Shown here: piece by piece, positions 8,574 through 15,383 of the stretch
Layout of the letters: each line of letters begins with the position of its first letter
Position numbering within the stretch: position 1 is the first letter of the stretch
DNA from: Planctomycetota bacterium
Lineage (GTDB): Bacteria > Planctomycetota > Planctomycetia > Pirellulales > Pirellulaceae
Reading direction: 5' to 3'
Assembly: GCA_018970165.1 (NCBI GenBank)
Contig: JAGWWZ010000010.1
Span: 1 to 48,058, forward strand
Length of the DNA stretch: 48,058 nt
Position numbers and translations under genes: made by a program
The notes under the pieces: generated by a model
Seen by the model: only the letters and a program-made list of their open reading frames with translations
Told to the model about the DNA's origin: nothing
The model's database searches: none

Positions 8574-9017
8574 ATGCGAATCGTAGTGGCAGACCGGGAT
8601 TCCTCCTTTTTGGAACCGTTTCGATCGTTTCTTCACGCTCGAGGACACGAGGCATCGACGGCTTGCGATGGTGTGACCTGTTTGAATGCCCTCCGCGAGT
8701 TTGAGCCAGATGTTCTAGCGATCAGCAGCAATTTGCTCTGGGGGGGTAGCGAAGGAGTCCTGTCGTTGATGCGCGAGGATGGAAAGTTGCGAGACATGCC
8801 CGTGCTGTTGTTGCAGGAGGAGTGCGGCGATCTCGCCTTGCGTCTCCACCCGATGGTGACCTCAACCACACGTCGGCCTTTTCGATTCGATGAATTGATC
8901 CAACAGTTGAAGTTTCTTGCGATCCTCGGAGAGGATGAATCGTGTGAGGGTGAGAGAGAGATTCCCTCAGTCGCAAACCGGATCTTGGATGTAGAGCAAG
9001 CTATTTGGAATGCATGA
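8574..9017 (+). CDS. Degenerate receiver-domain protein (pseudo-receiver)
   Basis: A single-domain CheY-like protein of 147 residues. The start ATG at 8574 has AGGAG at 8561-8565, eight bases upstream; the longer frame from 8541 has no site. MRIVVADRDSS gives the acidic cluster D7/D9. The strand expected to carry the phospho-acceptor reads EPDVLAISSN, with Ser51 in place of Asp, and the usual KPF motif is RRPF (Arg101 for Lys). The Thr/Ser position is Gln. The fold is therefore kept but phosphorylation chemistry is lost. Such proteins usually act by constitutive binding. It is divergent from the two-component pair and precedes hsp20. Confidence 0.8.
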   Translation: MRIVVADRDSSFLEPFRSFLHARGHEASTACDGVTCLNALREFEPDVLAISSNLLWGGSEGVLSLMREDGKLRDMPVLLLQEECGDLALRLHPMVTSTTRRPFRFDELIQQLKFLAILGEDESCEGEREIPSVANRILDVEQAIWNA

Positions 9018-9076
9018 GACTGCTCGTTCTGGCAGAATCGATAGCATTTTTCCCATGTTTCGAAAGGAAGAAAGAA

Positions 9077-9565
9077 ATGTCAGGCACGATTGAGAAAAAG
9101 AAAAAGAACGAAGTGACGGGAACAAGCGGTTCGCACGGTGCGATACGTGATTTCCCGAAGTTGATGCGAACCATGCAGAATGAGTTCGATGAACTATTCG
9201 ACCGATTGGCGAAGAAAATGCCATCATCACTTTTTGAAATGCAACGCGACAGTGCTTGGGGCCTCGATATGGAGGACCAGGAAGACTGTATCGTCTTGCG
9301 AGTCGAAGCACCTGGCTTCGAGCCAAGTGATTTCGATTTGCGAGTGACTGGTGATCGACTGGTCTTGAGAGCAGTCCGCAAAAGCGAGACCAAGGGCAAA
9401 GAAGGGGAATCTCAGGAAGAACACCGATGCTACGAGTCGATGATTCTGCCGCCGGGAGTCGATACGGCAAAGATTGCCGCCCAGTACCAAAAGGATGTTT
9501 TAACGGTCACGATCCCGAAAACCGCCGAAGGGCGCGGGAAAAAGATTGAGATCAAAAACCCATGA
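9077..9565 (+). CDS. Hsp20/alpha-crystallin small heat-shock protein
   Basis: ATP-independent holdase chaperone of about 162 residues. The start at 9077 (MSGTIEKKKK) has AAGGAAG at 9064-9070; an upstream in-frame ATG at 9005 overlaps the preceding gene and adds no family sequence. The alpha-crystallin domain starts near residue 57 (LDMEDQEDCIVLRVEAPGF), continues through the DLRVTGDRLVLRA strand and ends with VLTVTIPK. A short C-terminal tail contains IEI, an IxI-type motif used in oligomer assembly. It lies between a pseudo-receiver and a hydrolase in a plus-strand row that resembles stress clusters known in other bacteria. Confidence 0.93.
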   Translation: MSGTIEKKKKNEVTGTSGSHGAIRDFPKLMRTMQNEFDELFDRLAKKMPSSLFEMQRDSAWGLDMEDQEDCIVLRVEAPGFEPSDFDLRVTGDRLVLRAVRKSETKGKEGESQEEHRCYESMILPPGVDTAKIAAQYQKDVLTVTIPKTAEGRGKKIEIKNP

Positions 9566-9679
9566 TCGCCCAAGAAGGCATCGTGTTAACGTGAGTTACT
9601 CCTCCGGTCGCGTTGGGGTTGGTTTCGGATTCGAATGCAGCACACCATGATCCCATCCGGAATTCCCCTAACGAGATCG

Positions 9680-9741
9680 CGTCATCCGCTACGCAATAGC
9701 TGAAAAACCTGCACGGCTACGAGTGTAGCGGATGACGTTTT
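9680..9741 (+). terminator. Strong hairpin with T-tract after hsp20
   Basis: CGTCATCCGCTAC (9680-9692) pairs perfectly with GTAGCGGATGACG (9725-9737), followed at once by TTTT (9738-9741). Wobble and extra pairs lengthen the stem, and TAGC/GCTA inside the loop can pair again. It lies 114 nt after the hsp20 stop and 48 nt before the next start, so it would end or attenuate transcription between them. The long 32-nt loop is unusual for a simple terminator. Confidence 0.65.
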
Positions 9742-9789
9742 CAACTAGGCATTCATTCGCTGGTGAGACCAGCACGCGAGAGGTCTGTT

Positions 9790-10503
9790 ATGCCAAAAAC
9801 AATTTCACGAATGATCCTCGAGCAACATGTCGAAATCCCCGCTGGTTATCGCCGCCTTGGAGGAATCCTACGCGTGCCGCAACGTGCTCTCGGAGTCGTT
9901 GCGTTTGCGTATGGCAGTGGCAGTGGACGCTTCAGCCCGCGAAATCAATATGTAGGTCAAGTTCTTGAGGAAGCCGGTTTGGCAACTTTGTTGCTCGATT
10001 TGCTCGAAGAGGACGAAGCGGATGACCGTGACATGGTCTTCAATATCGAGTTGCTCGCGGACCGCTTACAGATTGCTAACGACTGGCTTGGAGAGCAAAG
10101 CGAGACTCGCGACCTGCGAGTTGGCTATTTCGGCGCTAGCACCGGTGCGGCGGCAGCCCTTCTAGCCGCGGCACAAAAACCGCGTAATGTCAGCGCAGTC
10201 GTGTGTCGTGGAGGACGACCAGATCTCGCACTGGACTTACTGGAATTTATTCAAGCACCGACGCTCCTCATTGTCGGGGGGAACGATCAGGTTGTTCTTC
10301 AACTCAATGAAAAGGCATTTCGTTGGCTTCGTTGCGAGAAGAATCTCGCGATCGCGCCCAAGACGCCCCACTTGTTCGAAGACCCCGGAGCACTCGACGA
10401 AGTGACGAACTTAGCAAAGGAATGGTTCCTAGCTCACGTGCCCGAACAGTCCTTTGAAGATCACGGCCAACGGCATCGCAGCGAGAGTTATCGTTTGCAC
10501 TAA
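9790..10503 (+). CDS. Dienelactone-hydrolase-like alpha/beta hydrolase
   Basis: A 237-residue alpha/beta hydrolase of the group usually annotated as dienelactone hydrolase family, often fused or adjacent to a phosphoribosyltransferase. The triad is readable: S117 in GYFGASTGAAAALLA, D166 in IVGGNDQVV, and H194 in TPHLFEDPG. The oxyanion region is AYGSGSGRFSPRN, with Tyr where relatives usually have His. Start at 9790 (MPKTISRM) has GAGAGGT upstream. The substrate is unknown; dienelactone itself is unlikely in this context. The partner phosphoribosyltransferase survives only as a stub just downstream (10610-10744). Confidence 0.88.
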   Translation: MPKTISRMILEQHVEIPAGYRRLGGILRVPQRALGVVAFAYGSGSGRFSPRNQYVGQVLEEAGLATLLLDLLEEDEADDRDMVFNIELLADRLQIANDWLGEQSETRDLRVGYFGASTGAAAALLAAAQKPRNVSAVVCRGGRPDLALDLLEFIQAPTLLIVGGNDQVVLQLNEKAFRWLRCEKNLAIAPKTPHLFEDPGALDEVTNLAKEWFLAHVPEQSFEDHGQRHRSESYRLH

Positions 10504-10827
10504 TCACCGATCCGATAACTACTAGCCGCTTCGGTGGTATCCGCGGTCTTCGGGTTTCTCGGACAGGCTACGAACTACGACTATGTTCGCTAGAGATAAG
10601 TTGATGACCATGTTTCGAAATCGCGAGGATGCAGGTCGCCGCTTGGCCAAGGTATTCCAGGGGCAAAAACCTCACAATCCTCGCATCCTGGTGATTCGTA
10701 TGATGCGAGAGTACTGCGTTCCACGACTTGAATCCGCGAAATAAAAGATCGGTATCTCACAACGGTTGCCATCGCGAATGGGAAAATGTTTTTTGACGAT
10801 GCGATACTACTTTGGAAGGGTAAAACT
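10504..10827. other. Intergenic region with decayed gene
   Basis: About 320 bases between the hydrolase stop and the baeRF gene. It holds the phosphoribosyltransferase remnant at 10610-10744 and, next to the downstream gene, a good ribosome binding site (GGAAGGG, 10814-10820). I found no strong terminator hairpin. Confidence 0.6.
10610..10744 (+). pseudogene. Remnant of a phosphoribosyltransferase gene
   Basis: A 44-codon frame begins MFRNREDAGRRLAK, which matches the N-terminus of the phosphoribosyltransferase family that accompanies hydrolases of the type found just upstream (typical starts resemble F-R-D-R-x-D-A-G-R-x-L-A). After about 14 residues the resemblance ends and the frame stops at 10742; no PRPP-binding loop follows. 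The same frame is open from an ATG at 10583. The position directly after the hydrolase is exactly where the intact partner is expected. I read it as a deletion remnant; a translated short peptide cannot be excluded. Confidence 0.6.
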
Positions 10828-11979
10828 ATGGAGCTTTTAACGAGATCGGAATTGAGGACCTTGCTGGCGGAGCACGATGGTCCGTGTGTATCCCTGTACA
10901 TGCCAACGCACCGCGGAGGGTCCGAAGAGGATCCGATTCGATTTCGGAATCTTCTCAAACAAGCAGAGGCAAAACTCGCAGCCCAAGGAATGCGCAGTCC
11001 TGAGGCCCGCGATTTTCTTGCAGCCCTTCAAGATTTCCAGGAAGTGGCGGACTTCTGGTCTCATCAATGCGATGGTCTCGCGATGTTTGTATCTCGCGAT
11101 TTTAAAGGTGTGTATCGATTGCCGGGGAAATTTCATGAGGAGGTACAAGTGGGCGGGCTTTTTCTCGTCACGCCACTCCTGCCACTCCTGCATGGGGAGG
11201 GGCGATTTTTCTTGCTAGCGCTGAGCCAAAACCACGTCCGCTTGTTCCAAGGAACAAAATTCTCCATGAGCGAAGTCGATCTTAAGGGAGTACCCAAGAA
11301 CATCGAAGAAGCGATGCGTAATCATGATCGCGATGAAGTGCTGACGTTTCACTCTCGACGCACATCGAGCGGTGGATGGGGAGCAATCTTTGAGGGACAC
11401 GGGGTCGGCATCGACGATGCGAAAGATGACTTGCTGCGATACTTTCGACAGATCGACCGGGGGTTGCACCCACTCCTCCGGGAAGAGCGGGTTCCACTGG
11501 TCCTCGCATCTGTGGAATACTTGCATCCAATCTATCGGCAAGCCAACACGTATTCCCATCTCGAGGAGCAGGGCGTCGATGGAAACCCCGACCGAATGAG
11601 CGCCCAGGAACTACACGATCGAGCATGGGAAATCCTCCGGTCGCAATTCGAGCATGGGCAGCAAGAGGCACTCGGTAGGTATCAGCAAGTGGTCAAGCGA
11701 GGAAACGCTACCGACGATATAGCCAAGATCATCCCCGCCGCATACCGTGGCGAACTGAAGTCGCTGTTTGTCGCATCGAATACTGCCGTTTGGGGAACCG
11801 TGAGCCAGAGTAGCGATCAGTTTGAGATTCATGATCAGCCGAAGTCTTCGGATGAGAATTTATCAAATTTCGCAACCGTTCACACTCTCCGGCACGGAAA
11901 TGCCGTGCATGTTCTCCCTGTTGAGGAAATGCCTTCTGGAGCAACACTAGCTGGAATTTATCACGCAACGCATGCGTGA
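10828..11979 (+). CDS. baeRF3-type release-factor-like protein
   Basis: A 383-residue member of the bacterial archaeo-eukaryotic release factor (baeRF) group, family 3. The N-terminus ELLTRSELRTLLAEHDGPCVSLYMPTHRGG followed later by DPIRFRNLLKQAE is characteristic. The middle (RFFLLALSQNHVRLFQGT) is the eRF1-like beta-barrel strand region, and the C-terminal part has the L7Ae-like arrangement near LKSLFVASNTAVWG. These proteins are predicted to act on stalled ribosomes or hydrolyse tRNA-linked peptides; that is family prediction, not shown here. Start 10828 has GGAAGGG seven bases upstream. Association with Hsp20 suggests a stress role. Confidence 0.82.
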   Translation: MELLTRSELRTLLAEHDGPCVSLYMPTHRGGSEEDPIRFRNLLKQAEAKLAAQGMRSPEARDFLAALQDFQEVADFWSHQCDGLAMFVSRDFKGVYRLPGKFHEEVQVGGLFLVTPLLPLLHGEGRFFLLALSQNHVRLFQGTKFSMSEVDLKGVPKNIEEAMRNHDRDEVLTFHSRRTSSGGWGAIFEGHGVGIDDAKDDLLRYFRQIDRGLHPLLREERVPLVLASVEYLHPIYRQANTYSHLEEQGVDGNPDRMSAQELHDRAWEILRSQFEHGQQEALGRYQQVVKRGNATDDIAKIIPAAYRGELKSLFVASNTAVWGTVSQSSDQFEIHDQPKSSDENLSNFATVHTLRHGNAVHVLPVEEMPSGATLAGIYHATHA

Positions 11980-12017
11980 TCGAAATCCGAACAGCTTGTT
12001 GCTCCGAAGTTTTCGAT
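11979..12017. terminator. Weak inverted repeat between convergent genes
   Basis: ATCGAAA (11979-11985) and TTTCGAT (12011-12017) form a 7-bp inverted repeat with a 25-nt loop in the 51-nt gap between convergent stop codons. Its place suggests a bidirectional terminator, but there is no T-tract. Confidence 0.25.
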
Positions 12018-12030
12018 GAATACGGCTTCC

Positions 12031-13911
12031 TCACTCAACCATAATGGGATGGGGCAAGCCGCGGGGATCGAGTTCCACAGCAATCGTCTCCCATTCGATG
12101 GGTCCCTCGGGTGGGATATTTAATCGAACAGCCCATCCGTACCAAATGGGAGGATCGACTGGATAGTAGTCGAAGACAAAATTTCCGAGACTGTAGACGA
12201 TTGGCCGACCTCGGTAGCTGTCGACGGTTTGCACCACGTGCGGATGAGCCCCGATCACGGCGGTTGCTCCTGCGTCGATCAGTCGCTTGGATACCAACTG
12301 CTCACGTTCCCCTGGCATCGGCACCATCTCGCTTCCCCAGTGGATGTAGGGGATGACGATGTCGGCGTTGAGGGTCTTTTTCGCGTATTCGATATCTTCA
12401 ATCGCCCACTTAGGTCGAAAGGGTGCATTGCCAGCGCGTGACTCTGTCGCTTGGTAATTCTTTTTTTGGAAATCGTTGTAGCCTAGCAAAACGATCCGTT
12501 TGTCTCGCACCTCGAGCATCAAGCCGCTACGCGCCGAGTCGATGTCATCGCCACCTCCGAAATATCCGACATCCGCCTTCTTGAGAACATCGAGGCATTC
12601 GAGCAGTCCGTCCGGGCCGAAATCGAGCGTGTGGTTGTTCGCAACACTCAAGGCATGAAAATATTTCTTCAGGTAATTCTCTGATCCTTGTGCTCCTCGA
12701 AAGATGTAAGGCTTATTGACTTGCTGTCCTCCGCGACCGAGGACGCATTCCAAGTTGCCGATCGTAACATCTGCGTCGAGCAAAAATTGCGAACAATGCT
12801 CAAACGGATCGATACCCGAAGCGATCGCATGTCCCGGTCCATTATCGAGCATGATGTCTCCGACGAACAGCAATCGAATCGGACGATCTTTTTCGTGCTT
12901 CTGAATCTCCCAAGGAGTCATCTCGGCGACCACGCGAAAACCGAGATTGACACATCGCGTATCGATGGTGTTCCAGTTGCGGAAGCTGGAACGAGCCCAA
13001 AGCGGAAACGAATTCCAAGCACCCCCACGGCGGACTTTCACGACCCCTTGTTTCGGCCCTTGAGGATCCTTCGTCGGTGAGTAGCTGTAATACTTTTCAT
13101 CATGCCAATCCGCGGTCCATTCCCAAACGTTCCCATGCATGTCATAGATCCCAAATAGATTCGGGGCGTAAGAGGCAACGGGTACGGGAAAGGGTGGAGG
13201 CTCCGAGGGGTCAATCTCGAGATCCTGCACCGCTTGACGAATCGTTTCGGGACGTGGCACAAGCGTACGGGCTTTGGATAAGATGTCGGTCTTGGTATTG
13301 CCGACCGAATAGTAGTCTTTTGTCCCTGCGCGGTTGGCGTATTCCCACTCGGCTTCGGTCGGCAGTCGGACGATACGACGTTGTTTGTCGGATAGCCAAC
13401 GGCAATACGCTTGGCAATCCTCCCAGGTCACGTTGACGACGGGGTGCGAATCGGTTTGTGGGTAACCGGGATCAAGCCAAGAGAATCGAGGATCTCGTCC
13501 AAGGCATTTCCGAAGGGCCGGGTCATACCCCCAGCCGCCGGTACTATCGACTTCGGCTCGAGTCTTGTATCCGGTCTCTTCAGTGAATGCGCGAAACTGT
13601 CCGACGGTGACTTCCGTGCTCGCGATGAGAAACGGTTTGGTGATCTCCACCGGATGCTGCGGGTACTCGTCACTAAAGTAATCCGCTTCTCGCCCATACT
13701 CCGCGAAGTCCTTAGCTAGTTTATCTGCTGGGACTTGGGATCCCATCAGGAAACGGCCTGAAGGGATGGTGACCCATGTGATGTCAGTGGCAGGATTCGC
13801 TTTATCGTTGCTTTCGCGGGGCACGCTTTGCGCGAGACCGTATTCCAACATGGAAGCCCAGAAGATGGCAAACAGGAAGATTGCAACGACTCGACATGCG
13901 GAGATTGGCAT
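12031..13911 (-). CDS. FGE-like (SUMF1) / CapA fusion protein
   Basis: A 626-residue exported protein: signal peptide about 1-28 ending near YGLAQS, an FGE-sulfatase domain about 45-335 (IPSGRFLMGSQ, TEVTVGQFRAF, NVTWEDCQAYCRWLS, RLPTEAEWEYANRAGT, MHGNVWEWTADW, RRGGAWNS, NLGFRVV), and a CapA/PGA_cap metallophosphoesterase-like domain about 345-610. CapA motifs are complete: LLFVGDIMLD, GNLECVL, ANNHTLDFG, IHWGSEM, GAHPHVV and YSLGNFVFD. The FGE part lacks the catalytic Cys pair near its end (ARSSFRNWNT where active enzymes have Cys), so it is probably a binding or scaffold domain. CapA proteins take part in poly-gamma-glutamate or related polymer metabolism. Fusion seen directly; joint role inferred. 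Confidence 0.88.
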   Translation of the reverse strand: MPISACRVVAIFLFAIFWASMLEYGLAQSVPRESNDKANPATDITWVTIPSGRFLMGSQVPADKLAKDFAEYGREADYFSDEYPQHPVEITKPFLIASTEVTVGQFRAFTEETGYKTRAEVDSTGGWGYDPALRKCLGRDPRFSWLDPGYPQTDSHPVVNVTWEDCQAYCRWLSDKQRRIVRLPTEAEWEYANRAGTKDYYSVGNTKTDILSKARTLVPRPETIRQAVQDLEIDPSEPPPFPVPVASYAPNLFGIYDMHGNVWEWTADWHDEKYYSYSPTKDPQGPKQGVVKVRRGGAWNSFPLWARSSFRNWNTIDTRCVNLGFRVVAEMTPWEIQKHEKDRPIRLLFVGDIMLDNGPGHAIASGIDPFEHCSQFLLDADVTIGNLECVLGRGGQQVNKPYIFRGAQGSENYLKKYFHALSVANNHTLDFGPDGLLECLDVLKKADVGYFGGGDDIDSARSGLMLEVRDKRIVLLGYNDFQKKNYQATESRAGNAPFRPKWAIEDIEYAKKTLNADIVIPYIHWGSEMVPMPGEREQLVSKRLIDAGATAVIGAHPHVVQTVDSYRGRPIVYSLGNFVFDYYPVDPPIWYGWAVRLNIPPEGPIEWETIAVELDPRGLPHPIMVE

Positions 13912-14060
13912 TTTTTCAGTTTCCCGAAGCGATCATCATGAAAAACACACCGCATCGGATTGTAATTGCTCGCAACTCCTTTTCCGCAAGGATCGCCGAG
14001 AACCTCTCCTAGAAATCCTCTCAAGTTACCGAATGAGCCTGTGGAAAATCACTTAGCCCC

Positions 14061-15239
14061 TTATTTTTCGGTCAATTCCATCGTGAATGGAATCGCCTTG
14101 GTTTCACCATCGGTCTCGGTCATGACGGCGACGATAGTGGTGATTTCAGTGCCTTGTGGAAGCGGCTTGAATTGGAAGTTCATCGTGGTCATGGGCTGCT
14201 CTGGGGACTGGTTGGTACGAGTTTGCGTCGTACCGTTGAAGCTAAACCCTTGAACACTACCCGAACCGCCACCGCTCCCTGACTTGCCACCGGGAAGGTA
14301 AACATTGCCGTCATAGTCTACGAGCCTCAGGTCGAAGGATCCTGTGGCTTGTGTGAAGGCCTGGAACTTCTCGAATATGTTGCCGGCCTTCTTCATCAAA
14401 CCAGTCTCGGGAAAAGTCATCTGCACCACGGTTCCTTGCTGGGTGGCTTCCAGTTTATGGAGTTGGAAAATCTCTCCATCCACTTTTTTCTTTTGAGGTT
14501 TGCTGTCGGTGAATACGGCGCTGACTTTTCGACCGGGTGTAATGAGCAACTCACCCTCGATGGTCTTGATTGCGGAGTCGGTTCCGCGCGGGCGGTGAAC
14601 GTAGGCCGCGTAGCAACCCGGAAACTGCTTTTCAAATTGCGGGTAGGTAGTTCGAAGAGGTCGGGTGTCTTCGGACTCGTTGATGCTCCCGTCGGTATTG
14701 GTCAATTTGATCTTCGGCGACAACTCGATGAACTCTCGTTTTCCTTTGGCTTTCCCTTTTTCCGCTTCGATCTTGAGAGCGATACCCAAGTTTGCGGGGA
14801 TTCCGCCTCCTCCATAGGTAGCTCCCCCGGTTCCAGTGAAACCACCCCCGCCTCCTCCCGCGGTCGTGGTTCCGAAGCCTCCGACGGCCCCACCAGTACC
14901 GTTCTGGTTGTTAAAAGTCTGCGAGTTACCGAAGTTGTTGGTCGTACCGAATGAGTTGCCTTGCCCATTTTGAATTTTGATATCCGGCTTGAAATCAAGC
15001 AGTGCTTCCATCCCGTCAAGCTTCCCAATACCGAGCAACTCGATCTTGTATCCTCCAACTCCGGTTGATCCGTTAACCCGTTGTGTCTGCTTTCGATTTG
15101 CGTTCCCCTTTACTTCCTGGCCAAAGAGAAGTTCAGTCCCGACTGGCGACAGAAAAAGTGCCACGAAGGCAAGACAACAACGAATGGAGGTCCCGCAAAA
15201 CTTGAGCATCAACCTTCTACCTGCTGCAATTCGAACCAC
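14061..15239 (-). CDS. Secreted protein with Gly-rich segment, unknown function
   Basis: No family recognised. The frame gives 392 residues; a start at the internal ATG at 15209 (MLKFCGTSIRCCLAF) fits a signal peptide better, ending near ELLFGQ. Residues about 100-150 are a Gly/Thr/Asn-rich low-complexity stretch. The rest is predicted beta-rich: GYKIELLGIGKLDG near 60, ELSPKIKLTNTDG, TGSFDLRLVDYDGNVYLPGG, and a final NFQFKPLPQGTEITTIVAVMTETDG. Near residue 230 it has ELLITPGRKVSAVF. Probably a periplasmic or surface protein. It ends 149 nt upstream of the FGE/CapA gene on the same strand, so cotranscription is possible but not required. Confidence 0.75.
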   Translation of the reverse strand: MVRIAAGRRLMLKFCGTSIRCCLAFVALFLSPVGTELLFGQEVKGNANRKQTQRVNGSTGVGGYKIELLGIGKLDGMEALLDFKPDIKIQNGQGNSFGTTNNFGNSQTFNNQNGTGGAVGGFGTTTAGGGGGGFTGTGGATYGGGGIPANLGIALKIEAEKGKAKGKREFIELSPKIKLTNTDGSINESEDTRPLRTTYPQFEKQFPGCYAAYVHRPRGTDSAIKTIEGELLITPGRKVSAVFTDSKPQKKKVDGEIFQLHKLEATQQGTVVQMTFPETGLMKKAGNIFEKFQAFTQATGSFDLRLVDYDGNVYLPGGKSGSGGGSGSVQGFSFNGTTQTRTNQSPEQPMTTMNFQFKPLPQGTEITTIVAVMTETDGETKAIPFTMELTEK

Positions 15240-15383
15240 ATGGAGCCAGAAACCTAATCAACGCATCTAGCGAGAGCAAAGGAACTTTTTTCGTCTGCCC
15301 CCTTCTTAGAGTTCTAATCGTAGCAAGTTCTATCAGAGGGGACCTGCTTTTGCCATCAACTCTTCAGAATTAGCTATCAGCAA

